Part shown: one piece after another, positions 35,640-45,504 of the stretch | Position numbering within the stretch: the first letter of the stretch is position 1 | How the letters are laid out: every line of letters begins with the position of its first letter | NCBI RefSeq assembly: GCF_958979055.1 | Contig: NC_084891.1 | Location: 201,001 to 265,000 of the forward strand | DNA length: 64,000 nt | Origin: Alnus glutinosa | Taxonomy: Eukaryota; Streptophyta; Magnoliopsida; Fagales; Betulaceae | Direction: 5' to 3' | Notes under the pieces: generated by a model | Databases searched by the model: none | Seen by the model: only the letters and a program-made list of their open reading frames with translations | What the model was told of the DNA's origin: nothing | Position numbers and translations under genes: made by a program

Positions 35640-36044
35640 CCATAAACCATGCCACCTTCAACCTCCCATGTCAACGTCGTTTGATCTCCACCATCCGTCT
35701 CATCCAGGTCCGGTCTCCGACAGAACATCGGCGACGTCCCAGTTATTAAGTTGATGAAGAAAGGGTGAGAAAATCCACTGGCTACCTGCAAAAACGAGGC
35801 CATCACCCATACGTGCGGCCCGCCCTATAAACATGAGTTCTACTAGCTGTGCCTTGTTTCCCTGGGATAAACATACAGGTGGACACTATGATTGAAACAC
35901 TTACAAGAATATGCAGACAGGTGTGGAGAATGGCTTGAAAGATGTCTGATTTCATGAGGCTTGCAGGCTTGTAGCAAGGTGAAGGCCAAAATAGAGCCAA
36001 GAGAAGGGAGACGTGGAAAGCGGATCTTGCACATGCCGGTGGTG
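35640..36044 (-). other. Unrecognised interior of the Pack-MULE, possible captured gene
   Basis: GC content is above the surroundings. On the minus strand, CATATTCTTGTAAGT resembles a donor (about 35905) and CCTCGTTTTTGCAG|GTAGCC an acceptor (about 35790), with open frames on both sides (KPASLMKSDIFQAILHTC before it). This suggests a second captured gene fragment, but I do not recognise the product. Confidence 0.35.
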
Positions 36045-36049
36045 ATGAC

Positions 36050-37381
36050 TGAAAAATAAAATTGGATTTCTAAAATAAATAGCAAGTGTGTGCACAAAGT
36101 GTCAACAAAAATAACAATGCGGAAAATAAATGACACACGGATTTTTGTTAACGAAGTGGAAATTCAAGATGAGAAAAACCACTCCGGGGCAGCCAAACCC
36201 AGGATATCCACTATTCAGAAGACAAAGCTAGATACAAGATAGTAACACTCACATATACCCGATGCAGTGGTCGTACCTTGCTCTCTAACGTGTAATCCAA
36301 CACGAACGCTTCCCAACCAGGTCTCCTACCTGAAGGGGTTTTCAATGGAATCTTTTACCTTAGGGCCAACCCCTAAGATAGACTTCAGTTGTAGCGCAGC
36401 AGTAGTACACTTGCAATGGCTTCAGAGGAAACTTAATCAGCTCGATAATCTCTCAAAATAACTTCTCTGAGCACTTGTGGAATTCAATACCGAATTCTTA
36501 CAGTTCTTAATGCTCAGGGGCCTCTATTTATAGGCTGAGGTACAGAATGAGCGACTGCAGTGATATATGCGAGCGACGTCCGGACGGTGGACATGGGCCG
36601 TCCGGACGGACAACTGTGCGACCAGAATTTTTGAGATTTTCGCTGAAAATCTTTCCTGTTTGAGAACCGCGTCCGGACGATGAGACATTGTCGTCCGGAC
36701 GGTCGCACGTCCGCTGCAAGTAATTTCCCTATAAAACTTTCGCGCGACCGGACCATGGGGATGAGAGTCCGGACGGTCAATCTTCAACACACAATTTCCA
36801 TATCTGCTATGCGCGCGTCCGGACCATGATAGGCAGTTGTTCGGACGGTTGAAGTCGAATCGGCAATTTCCTTAATTGTTGAACGCGGGTCCGGACCAAG
36901 GCTGACTGTCGTCCGGACGGTGATATTTGAATTGCGATTCTTGCCTTATATAAGAGTGTGTCGGGACAGGAATCCACGTCGTCTGGACGGTTGAAGCAAT
37001 CTTCCCTTAATTGAACTTGAAAAGAATCTGAAGCTGATCGATCACTGAGAGGCGTTCAGACAGGCTGCTGAGACGTCCGGACGGATGCAAGCTGGAACAG
37101 TAGCTTCTCGAAACAGTGAAGGTCGGGACGGGAATGCACGTCGTCCGGACAGATGATGCTTGGTCTGTCGGGCGTCCGGACGGATGGTACAGTGGACAGA
37201 TGGGCGTCCGGACTGGATGACAAGCCGTCCGGATGGCTTACAGGGACTCTGAAATCTTCTGTCTTGAAAGCAGTGCAGAAACATCTGAAACACTTCTGAA
37301 TAGTGGAATCCCTGTTAAAAAGCAACTTTACAAACACGTGATTTTGTCCAAACACAGAATGAGGCCAATCACAAACTAACA
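36050..37381 (-). mobile_element. Solo LTR, GTCCGGAC-rich family (fossil)
   Basis: A 1332 bp insert with TGTTAGTTTGTGATTGGC at its 5' end (minus sense) and TTTTATTTTTCA at its 3' end, framed by ATGAC (36045-36049 and 37382-37386). It aligns end to end with the solo LTR at 48728-49893. There is no internal region and no second LTR, as expected after recombination between LTRs. Its body is studded with CGTCCGGACG-type palindromes. It sits inside the Pack-MULE and is therefore younger than it. Confidence 0.88.
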
Positions 37382-37499
37382 ATGACCCTTATAGAACACG
37401 TGTATGTTTGGCATGCACTTTGGCATGCACGTGGCTGAAGAATGTGTATGAAGAACGTGGGTTGTATTTGGAATATCTTTAGAGGAAGCCTTCCCACCA

Positions 37500-38245
37500 T
37501 TTTTGCTTCCGGTTGGCCCCGAGTCTGCCCACATTGGTCTGCTCTTCTTGTACCGAAGATCATTGGCTCTCAACCAAATCCCCCATTGCTTGGCTGGTGC
37601 ATCATTATTTAACCAGACTCATCCTCTGCCGGTGCAACTCTGTTGTGCATGGAAGATTCATCCACATGTATAACAAAATTGGGGTAACTTCTCGTATTTG
37701 AAGGTCACCCAAACAGATTTCCCATTGAGGTTGAGTGTGCGTCCCCTATTCAATGGTTTTGTCAAGTCCAGGTGGACCCTGATATCCAGGCAACGACCCC
37801 ACCCAACTCCATCTCCCATTACGTCCACGTCCTCAACCGCTCCTAAGGTTGCCCCAATATTCTTGTACACAAGAGGCATGTCGTGCACTTGGACCTAGAA
37901 TAGAGAATGTGTAAAGTCCATTTGTGTTGGTGGAATGCTGTCTTCAATCTCCTTCAGCACGAGGAAACTGCCGTTGAACAACCATGGTCATCCATCTTTA
38001 ACCCGATGCTTGTCGGGCTCTGTGGAAAATTCAATAAGCCAGAGATTTTCATGAAGCTCTTTGAACACCACATTGCCCACAGTCTTCCACAACCGCGACA
38101 TCAGTAGTCGAAAGGCTTCCTTTTGCATGTGCCTCTCAGACATGAGCCTTCCAATGAGACATCTTCCACTCTTCATCCTCCAAAGGAAGTGGTCTAGGCC
38201 ATCTCAACAGCTCACGTAATTGAGGACCGGTGATTTTTTTTTTTT
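37500..38245 (-). mobile_element. L1 ORF1 fragment (DUF4283 / zinc knuckle) inside the MULE
   Basis: Minus-strand peptides read CLIGRLMSERHMQKEAFR, VVFKELHENLWLIEF, then FWVQVHDMPLVYKNIG and KSVWVTFKYEKLPQFCYTCG, the order typical of DUF4283 proteins with a C-terminal CCHC knuckle, as in plant L1 ORF1. Small frame breaks are present. No 3' end, poly-A or target duplication was seen, so it was probably acquired as part of the MULE interior or left by deletion. Confidence 0.65.
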
Positions 38246-38379
38246 GTTTTTTGTTTTTTCGATGAATAAGTGAAAGTGAAACTATATAAATCAGAAAACT
38301 GTACAAAGTTTCATCGAAACAGAGAGAGCACAAGCTCTGAAAAAAACCAAAACAACAAACCAGCAACTAAACAGGGATT

Positions 38380-38905
38380 TGTCATTTTGTAAAGCTGCCT
38401 TTAGCCCGAATGCTAAATGATCATAACTTAAATCCTTATCAGGCCAAAAGCAGAAATTCAAAGCATCCAGAACAAACAGGTACTGAATCGTGGGCGAACC
38501 ATTGTCAAAGTAACGAATCCCTTTGAAATCCCATTCCACTTTCGGGATAGGGCCAATACTGTCAACGACTTTCTCAATCCTAGCGGAGTCGACGAGCACG
38601 TGGGAGGAGTGGTTGGAGACCCACGCCAAGCTCTCCCTGATGTTCTGTTTTTTCAGCAAAAGCTGTTCTCCATAAAATTTTCAAAATCTTTGAAATCTAT
38701 CCTTCCAAGAACCAAGCCCTGTGGTGCTCTGGCAACGGGAGGGTCTCGACCTAGACTGAGATCATGGAGATGACGAGCGGCTTGGTTCGATACTAGAAGA
38801 AGGTGTTGAGAAAGGAGAGGAGCGCGCCCGCACGAGAGGAGGCCCAAGAACCAAGTCCAGAAAGTCGGCATGGGGAGGCTTGGGTCGTCGTAGCTGGACA
38901 TCGTT
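38380..38905 (-). pseudogene. Captured 5' part of a queuosine 5'-phosphate N-glycosylase (DUF2419/QNG1) gene
   Basis: The frame 38659-38291 (minus) reads NIRESLAWVSNHSSHVLVD, RIEKVVDSIGPIPKVEWDFK, YLFVLDALNFCFWPDKDL, YDHLAFGLKAALQNDKS, which is the N-terminal part of the DUF2419 queuosine-salvage family (human C9orf64/QNG1 has ..FVADALNFSFW..). The enzyme frees queuine from queuosine 5'-phosphate for tRNA modification. Only about 90 residues are present, so most of the catalytic domain is absent. The likely start Met (ATG GAG AAC near 38672) is out of frame with the body by one small indel. A further open frame upstream (38901-38653) may be its leader or another capture. It lies next to the right TIR inside the Pack-MULE. 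Open reading and clean codons suggest recent capture. Confidence 0.72.
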
Positions 38906-39496
38906 GGATGGATCTACTTGATGGGCGACTCGTTCTCGCTGCTTTTGGCGGTGGGCTCAGTTTATAGGGCAGCCATGGCTAGTGTGCGCCTGAGAGAAGT
39001 TTGTCTGCTTGAGTTGATAAAGTGAAGAGACATTGAGAGAATGACGTCGTTTTTATTTAGCAGATGGGCAAAACGGGTAGTGTGGTTTAAGTAAGTCACG
39101 TGTATGTCACGTGATTGCGATTCCGTTTGGTTTTAACGTCTAAACCAGACGGAATACCCTAAAGTGAGGGTTTATGATAATTGAATACTTGGGTTCGACA
39201 ATTTTTTAAGTTTAGTATCCTTCCGTCAAAACGGCCTATAGTTCGATACCTTTTGTGAAGTTTCCCCAAAATGATACGAAGAAAATATATGTCAATGGAG
39301 AGAAGTAATAAATAATGTATGGAAGTTATGTTAAGAATCTAAAAATAAGAGTAGTAATAGAAAGTATGCCTTTTGTGCATGAAGCCGAATGAGCGGTGGG
39401 TTTGTAGCACAAGAGAACTTGTGTGTGACGGGTGATGGTTTTCTTTTTCTTGTTTTTTGGGGAAAAATAAAAAAATAAAAATTAATCCTCCATATT

Positions 39497-40090
39497 GTCC
39501 AAATTGCACCGTTGGTCTCTGAAGCTGGCCATAATTATTTTTCACTCCCTATAGTTCCAAAAGTTCATGGGAGGTTCTCGTGGTAAACAATAATTACAAA
39601 TCAATCCTCGAATACATTTTCCATCCAAAAGTTAACAGATTCCGTTAGTCAGCCATGTCACACCAATAGGAAGCTTACACGTGTCAATTACAATAAAAAA
39701 AAATATAAAATATAATAAAAATATAAAAAAATATTAGTTTTTTTTTTTTAAATAAAAAAATACAAAGGGGTGATTGTCGTCCTTTAGGTGTGGCTGCCGG
39801 TGGGCAGCCTCCCCTTTGTTTTATTTATTTTTATTTTTTAAAAAACAAATATTTTTATTTTTATTAGATTTTAGATTTTATTTTTTTATTGTAATAGATA
39901 TGTGTCAGCTTTCTATTGGGTGTGACGTGGTTGACTAATGAAATTTGTTAACCTAGTGGATGGAAAATTAGTCCAACGAGTGATTCGTAATTATTGTTTA
40001 CCACAAGGACTTCTCTTGAATTTTTTGAACTACAAGGAGCAAAAAATAATTATAGCCAACCCCAGGGACCAACGGTACAATTATCCTTAA
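39497..40090. mobile_element. Foldback MITE with ~240 bp inverted arms
   Basis: The left arm (39497-39740) and the reverse complement of the right arm (39850-40090) match over most of their length: ATTG(C/T)ACCGTTGGTC, ATAATTATTTTT, GGTAAACAATAATTAC, TTTTCCATCCA, GTTAACA, GTCACACC-CAATAG. The centre (39760-39815) is short and GC-richer. The block A site (about 6985-7015) lacks it. A one-armed relative is at 2508-2760. There is no coding capacity. Confidence 0.8.
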
Positions 40091-40526
40091 AAATAAATTA
40101 TATTATAATTTGTGATACTTAATCCCTTCAAACTACCATTTCATTATAATTTATATTCCTATTCATTGTAATATCATAATCTAATAGGGGAAGTAAGTTA
40201 CAACAAAATAGTAATTTAAAGGGGTTGAATGCCAATTTGGGAAAGTGTAATTTTCCTTATATATTCTTAAGCCTTATAAAATTATAAATATGTGATATAA
40301 TTTGTGTAACTTTAAGACTTGGTTTGTTTTGAGGTATCATATCTTTTGACTTGTTTCTTCTTTTGGTTGTTCTTGTCTTTACATTGAAAGTGATTCTCTC
40401 ACTATTATTGTGGCTATAAAATAGTACAAATTCCTTCTCATATTGGATCTTTGCACTAATTATTGAGGATATTCTTCAACGACTCCATAGCCGTAGGCCC
40501 GTAGTGCTCACTTTAGAGCACATCAG
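40091..40526. other. Block B spacer before the PPR gene
   Basis: Collinear with block A 7020-7430. No gene. A deletion relative to A brings the KCS-upstream DNA next to the HMA scrap. Confidence 0.6.
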
Positions 40527-40567
40527 CCTGTGAGAAAGCAGCCCGCAAATCCTTGTGCAAGATTCAA
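40527..40567 (+). pseudogene. Scrap of HMA-domain exon 2
   Basis: CCTGTGAGAAAGCAGCCCGC and CAAATCCTTGTGCAAGATT match 8481-8517 of the HMA gene with one or two changes. Nothing else of that gene remains here. It proves that block B once carried the gene. Confidence 0.8.
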
Positions 40568-40620
40568 AGCTAGGAAACAAGCCCACTATATATGTTGTGA
40601 AGTGAAGACTTTGCGATTAA

Positions 40621-42501
40621 ATGCCAATTTTACCTTCAAATTGGCCAAAATTTGGATCATCTCTTATGCATTTTTCGATCACACGGTTCACATCAACTAC
40701 AAGTCCTACAATATCAATTCCAGCCATTCACTGTAAAATCAGAGACTTGGTTTCCCAAGGACAATATCACCAAACACTCGAGATATACAAAGAAGAAGTC
40801 CATCTCTCGGGTCTCCATGCAACCGCCTCTTGTCTTCCGTCGGTCATCAAGGCATGCTCTTATGCTCAGTCCCTACATTTTGGCCTTCAGCTTCACTGCA
40901 TGGCCCTCAAGACAGGCTCTGATTCCGAGGCAGCTATATCCAATTCTCTCATTTCTATGTATGCAAAGTTTTCGATTGTTGAAGCTGCACGTCAAGTGTT
41001 CGATACAGTGCCTAATAGAGACGCAATCACATGGAACTCCCTGATAAATTGCTACTTACAAAATGGGTGTTGCGTCCAAGCTTTAGAAGCGTTTAAGCAA
41101 ATGTATTTATGTGGTTTTGCACTGAACCTGGAGTTGATTGCGGGAATAATATCAACTTGTGCTCGGACAGGGGAGTTCAGTAGTCTAGGGAGACAGATTC
41201 ATGCCCTTGTTATTGTTCATGGAATGATCAAGGAGTCGGTGTTTTTATCAACGGCTCTGGTTGATTTGTACATGAGGTGTCACAGTTCATTCGTGGCTTT
41301 ACGTGTTTTTCAAGAAATGGAGGTGAAAAATGAGGTTTCATGGACTGCCATGATATTCGGCTGCACTGCTAACCAAGATTACGATATGGCAATCGATTGC
41401 TTTCAAACAATGCAGGTTGAGGGGATCAAACCCAATCGAGTAACCTTACTCGCGGTTTTACCAGCTTTTGCAGAGTTAGGCTATCTTGAGCGTGGGAAAG
41501 AGGTTCATGGGTATGCTTTTCGTCGTGGGTTTGATTCAGATCATCATTTTTCAGCAGCTATGATACACATGTACTGTAAATGCCGAGAAACTCTGCATTC
41601 TGCCGGGATAATCTTCGAGAAGTCTCTTTTTAGAGATGTTGTGATGTGGAGTTCAATTATTGGGGGCTATGCTCGAAGTGGGAATGGTGCCAAAGCGATG
41701 AAGCTTTATAACCAAATGCGAACGGAGGGAATTGAGCCAAACCCTGTAACTCTGTTGGCCATACTTTCTGCCTGCACTACTTTATCTTCACTGAACCATG
41801 GCTGCGGAGTCCATGGCTATATTTTGAAATGTGGCTTCAATTTTGACGTTTTCATTGGGAATGCACTAATAAATATGTATGCAAAGTGTGGCTGTCTCAT
41901 GGCTTCACATCGAATATTCAAAGAAATGCCCAACAGAGACTGCACTTCATGGAGCACATTAATCAGTGGTTATGGTATTCATGGTTCTGGTGAAAAAGCT
42001 TTGCAACTCTTTCATGAGATGCAAGACAGAGGGGTGGAGCCAGATTCAATCACCTTCCTCGCTGTTTTATCCGCTTGCAATTACAGTGGCCTAGTCAAAG
42101 AGGGACGAGAGATGTTTGATCATGTAATGAAAGATGATAAAATACCCTTAACTATAGAGCATTTTGCATGCCTTGTCGATCTCCTGGGAAGATCAGGGAA
42201 GGTTGAGGATGCTTGTGAGGTTGTAAGAAGTATGCCCATGAAACCAAGTACAAAAATTTGGAGCTCTTTGGTATCTGCTTGTAAGGTTCATGGAAGATTG
42301 GAGATGGCAGAAAGGTTAGCGCATTGGCTTATCAAATCAGAACCTGATAACGCTGCCAATCATACTATGTTGAGCATGGTTTATGCTGAGGCTGATAATT
42401 GGGTTGGGGTGGAAAAGGTGAGGAGACTCACAAGGGTACATGGCTTGAAGAAATCTTATGGATTCAGCCGAATTGAGCTGGAGAATAAGAGCTTGAACTA
42501 A
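40621..42501 (+). CDS. PLS-class pentatricopeptide repeat protein (E-type), likely organellar
   Basis: A single uninterrupted exon of 626 residues. After a Ser/Thr-rich, basic N terminus that looks like an organelle-targeting peptide come about a dozen tandem PPR motifs (for example ISNSLISMYAKFSIVEAARQ, DAITWNSLINCYLQNG, VFIGNALINMYAKCG, DCTSWSTLISGYGIHGSGEK) and a C-terminal E/E+ extension (ACLVDLLGRSGKVEDACEVV, KIWSSLVSACKVHG, ANHTMLSMVYAEADNW), ending GFSRIELENKSLN without a DYW deaminase domain. Such proteins bind organellar RNA at specific sites and often recruit editing activity in mitochondria or plastids. It resembles Arabidopsis At4g31070 (from memory). The start is the first in-frame ATG, giving the basic leader. 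It is the only intact copy; the block A copy is a pseudogene. The HMA scrap lies 53 bp upstream. Confidence 0.92.
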   Translation: MPILPSNWPKFGSSLMHFSITRFTSTTSPTISIPAIHCKIRDLVSQGQYHQTLEIYKEEVHLSGLHATASCLPSVIKACSYAQSLHFGLQLHCMALKTGSDSEAAISNSLISMYAKFSIVEAARQVFDTVPNRDAITWNSLINCYLQNGCCVQALEAFKQMYLCGFALNLELIAGIISTCARTGEFSSLGRQIHALVIVHGMIKESVFLSTALVDLYMRCHSSFVALRVFQEMEVKNEVSWTAMIFGCTANQDYDMAIDCFQTMQVEGIKPNRVTLLAVLPAFAELGYLERGKEVHGYAFRRGFDSDHHFSAAMIHMYCKCRETLHSAGIIFEKSLFRDVVMWSSIIGGYARSGNGAKAMKLYNQMRTEGIEPNPVTLLAILSACTTLSSLNHGCGVHGYILKCGFNFDVFIGNALINMYAKCGCLMASHRIFKEMPNRDCTSWSTLISGYGIHGSGEKALQLFHEMQDRGVEPDSITFLAVLSACNYSGLVKEGREMFDHVMKDDKIPLTIEHFACLVDLLGRSGKVEDACEVVRSMPMKPSTKIWSSLVSACKVHGRLEMAERLAHWLIKSEPDNAANHTMLSMVYAEADNWVGVEKVRRLTRVHGLKKSYGFSRIELENKSLN

Positions 42502-42652
42502 GAGCCTCTATAAAATAAATGCACGATTGTATTGTAAATTATGGATTTGAGTGGAATGAGACTGTTAATTAGGTAAAAAGAAAAAAAAAGTGAAGTAACA
42601 TCACATGGATTTGCGGAAAAAACCGTGCAAGCTCGCTAGCATTCCCGATGAC

Positions 42653-43085
42653 GTTTCTTGAAACATCAATGTGCAGTCTCCCTCAGGCTTTCCTCAAACA
42701 ACGGAGGATCGCCGCTCAATTCTCTTTTTCTCCTCTCCTTACCATTGCTATATGTGTAGCATTTTATTTATTTATTTATTTTTTTGAGAAATAATAGACA
42801 TATATTCTTTACACATCTCCATACAACTAAGTTTCAAATACACTGTTAAATTTAAAAAATTTAAAATATAGAATATGTGTTTATATCATTTATCTTTTCC
42901 TAATACTCGCCCGTTAACTAGCTGCTTATGATGTTGCAAATTTTAGATTGAAGTTAAGACATCCTTATCATTTTCTTATATGGAGATGGATCATTTCTAG
43001 TTGAAACCAACTAGATAAGAGCCGGTCCTTTATTTGACAATTATGTCCTCCACTTATAAAGGATCGGTTCATCTCCAGTTAACTT
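42653..43085. other. Spacer after block B
   Basis: AT-rich DNA. Two AACTGGAGA/TCTAGTTGAA-like blocks around 42995-43095 lie in inverted orientation (GATGGATCATTTCTAGTTG against CAACTGGAGATGAACCGATCC, roughly). No gene was seen. Confidence 0.3.
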
Positions 43086-43089
43086 CAAC

Positions 43090-44110
43090 TGGAGAGTAGA
43101 GGTGTACAAGCGGGGCGGTTATTAACTGGTAGCCGTTAATAATCGTCAACAACCGCTAGCCAGAAAAATCGAAATACTGAAAAACTAGAAATAACCGTAA
43201 TTAGATAACCGGATAATCAAGTACCAGATATATATATTGGATTACAAAAAAAAGAAAAAAAAACTGCTTTTCTTGATTGCTGCTATTGTTGAACTTATGC
43301 CTTTCTTGGTTTCTTTGGTTTTTTTTTTTTTTTTTTTTTGGGGGGGGGGGGGGGGTGGAGGGTTAGTGCAATTGCAGTATCTTATTGATTGATGACATGG
43401 CTATTCAACATGATGTGTCATAATTCTGATGAGAATATAGTATATTTTTTAAAATGATAAATCTCATGGGATTGTAATACATCAGGTTGAACTAAATTCT
43501 GGAAGAAAAAAAAAAAAATGTTTGGATATTTCCCCATTTAATAACCCACTCCCTCTCCCTTCCCTTTATTTTCACATCTCTCAAAAAACATTAACTCAAA
43601 ACATTCTTACATTTTTTACTTTTTATATCACATCAACAATTTTTTTATTATTATTTAAATAAAAAAACTCACTACAATACAAATTTTTTTCATTTTTCCA
43701 TATAAATTCTTTCTACTTTATATCACATCAATCACTTTTAACTTTTACTCTACAAAAAATATTCTCCATAAGGGAAGGGGAGGGGGATTACTAAACAAGG
43801 CCAGCATTCCTCATAGAATTTTGTATTCAAGAGTTTGAGATTTCAACTCCCCAGTCATCTAGATTAATATTCGACTCGATTATCAATTTGTCAACTCCCC
43901 GGTCATCCAGATTAAATATTAGAATTAAAAAAAAAAAAAAACTGAAAAGATTTAACAATATATGAAAATCGGTTATTTAATTAATAATCAGTTTTTAATA
44001 GCTGGATAACCGGCGGTTGGTAAAAACTATAACCGAGTAACGGTTGCGGTGACGATTATTAAAATGGGAATAAAAGGCGACCTTGGTTGCGGTTATAGAC
44101 CGCTACAGGA
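43090..44110. repeat. Possible diverged element with GGTTATTAAC-type ends
   Basis: The left part (43105-43230) is rich in GGTTATTAAC, CCGTTAATAA and AACCGGATAA blocks, and the right part (43965-44110) carries the same words in the opposite sense (GGTTGCGGTTATAGACCGC). Between them lie a poly-T/poly-G stretch (43319-43356) and AT-rich DNA. This fits a ~1 kb foldback or MITE-like element that ends just upstream of the S17 gene. The ends are not defined. Confidence 0.35.
43319..43356. repeat. Adjacent poly-T and poly-G homopolymers
   Basis: A run of about 21 T directly followed by about 16 G. Such junctions are mutable and error-prone in sequencing, so the length should be treated with caution. 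Confidence 0.85.
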
Positions 44111-44247
44111 ACCGGTTCGACACGTGGAGGTTATCCAAATCCCTCTTATACCCCCATCACTCGTAAGACACGTGACGACACCTCAGGGTTTGGGAGAGAG
44201 AGGAAGTCAGTTAGGGTTTTGGGTTTTGGAGGGAGAGAGAGGGAGAG

Positions 44248-44647
44248 ATGAAGCCGTTGGTGGGGATGGTGGTGTCGAACAAGATGCAGAAGTCGGTGGT
44301 GGTGGCGGTGGACAGGCTGTTCCACAACAAGCTCTACAATCGCTACGTGAAGCGCACCTCCAAGTTCATGGCCCATGACGAGACCAACCAATGCAACATC
44401 GGCGACCGCGTACGTCGTTTCATTCCCTCGCCCTTCCTCTCTCTCTCTCTCTCTCGGCCTCTCTAATTTCCCACCAACTAATTTCTGATTCATTGAATTT
44501 CAGGTCCGATTGGATCCATCAAGGCCGCTGAGCAGGCATAAGCGTTGGGTGGTTGCTGAAATCCTCAAGAGAGCCCGAATTTATGAACCGCCCTCCGCTG
44601 AGTCTCGACCGCCACCTCCTTCTACTACAACCTCCTCATCCTCCTAA
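44248..44647 (+). CDS. Ribosomal protein S17 (bS17/uS17 family), mitochondrial type
   Basis: Two exons, 44248-44409 and 44504-44647 (GACCGC|GTACGT ... TTTCAG|GTCCGA), encode 101 residues. The N-terminal two thirds are the S17 OB-fold: [72 protein letters not shown] Pro/Ser/Thr-rich tail follows. S17 binds 16S-type rRNA in the small subunit. The close match is to the plant nuclear gene for the mitochondrial protein (Arabidopsis EMB1129 type, from memory). There is no long presequence, as in that group. A GT follows one base after the stop codon (TAAG|GTTTGC) and a good acceptor (TTTGCAG|GGGATATTTC) lies at about 46708, so the 3' UTR is probably spliced with a 2 kb intron. A GAGA-rich leader precedes the ATG. 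Confidence 0.92.
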
Positions 44648-45347
44648 GGTTTGCTGGAATGTTGTCTACCTTAATATTGTTTACCTTTCTCTGTTTTCTC
44701 TTTTGTGGCTGTCCAAAATTTATATATTGTCTGTAGTTTTAGGGGTTTTTAAGGGGTGTGAGGGAATTGAAATATGCGATGAACAAGTTGTTTGTTAAGT
44801 ATCAAGCTAAATAATGCAGCAATATTGCTGGTTTGGAGCTTTTCAATTGAAATTAATTCTGGCTACATACTATTTATGGTGCTAGCACATGTGTACGCGG
44901 TCATGAAGATGTCGCAACAGCACACAACTGGTAATGAAGGGATAGAAGTCTTAGAGAATAGACCCTTTGAAGATAATGTACTTGGAAAGGGTCGATACAC
45001 TAATAAAGTTTATTGTCTACAGAGGTAATTGGAATGAGCGATAAATGTTAAAAGAGTGGTAGAATGAAATTGTTGTTATTAAATTGGCATGTGACAGCTG
45101 TGCATCTGTTCTTTGAGGCCCTTATTATCTAAATTTTGAAATATGTCCTTACAATTGATCATTTTTGTGAAAGCAATATTCCTTATTTTTGTATCTGTAA
45201 GAGAGCTTTAACTTATTGGGATGCTAAAAATACATGTTGATAATTTTGGAGCAGAGATTTTCTTGGTATAGTCTACTAAATTTGAAACTATTTTTTTGTA
45301 AAATTATAAGCTTCTATGGTGGTTGGTTCCATTTTTTTTTTCCCTTT

Positions 45348-45422
45348 ATAGATGTGACTTTTTTTTTTTTTGATAAGTATTTTGACCCCAAGGGGAGGGA
45401 GAAGGGGAGATAGATGTGGCTT
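45348..45422 (-). mobile_element. Ultra-short L1-tail insert, minus orientation
   Basis: ATAGATGTGACTT (45348-45360) and ATAGATGTGGCTT (45410-45422) frame 49 bases: T11, GATAAGTATTTTGAC and a G/A-rich piece. Read on the minus strand it ends ...ATACTTATC followed by A11, the L1 3' terminus. Confidence 0.65.
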
Positions 45423-45504
45423 GAAGTTGGAACTACAATGAATTGAACTTGAACTAGTTGAAGATGATCAGTTTCGGGGAAAAGTCTAGGTAAACTTTCA
45501 AGTA

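Larger units (their letters stand above)
35397..39267. mobile_element. Pack-MULE (Mutator-like element) with long TIRs and captured DNA
   Basis: Terminal inverted repeats of about 215 bp (35397-35610 and 39050-39267) begin GGAGAAACTT / GGGGAAACTT and share GTATCGAACTATAGGCCG and GACGGAAGGATACTAAACTT. A perfect 9 bp target duplication AAAATGATA flanks it (35388-35396 and 39268-39276), the size expected for Mutator-like elements. The homologous site in block A (about 6740-6760) is empty. No transposase is present. The interior holds an L1 ORF1 fragment, a solo LTR that inserted later (36050-37381), unrecognised GC-richer DNA (35640-36044) and a 5' piece of a queuosine-salvage gene next to the right TIR. 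It is non-autonomous. Confidence 0.9.
31228..42652. repeat. Segmental duplication block B
   Basis: Counterpart of block A. It begins in the last coding bases of the glucanase, continues with the KCS relic (31440-35213), its upstream region, the HMA scrap (40527-40567) and the intact PPR gene, and ends near 42652. Insertions specific to B are the Copia element 32248-34889, the MULE 35397-39267 and the MITE 39497-40090, each with an empty counterpart in A. A deletion of about 1.4 kb relative to A joins the region before KCS exon 3 directly to mid exon 2 near 31528. Confidence 0.85.

Noticed and set aside
36514-37382. Several overlapping minus frames with repeated RPD/SGR words
   Set aside because: These come from the GTCCGGAC palindromes of a solo LTR, which read open in several frames; not coding.
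44049-44378. 109-codon plus frame and 115-codon minus frame over the S17 start
   Set aside because: Overlap S17 exon 1 in other frames; GAGA-rich leader keeps them open.
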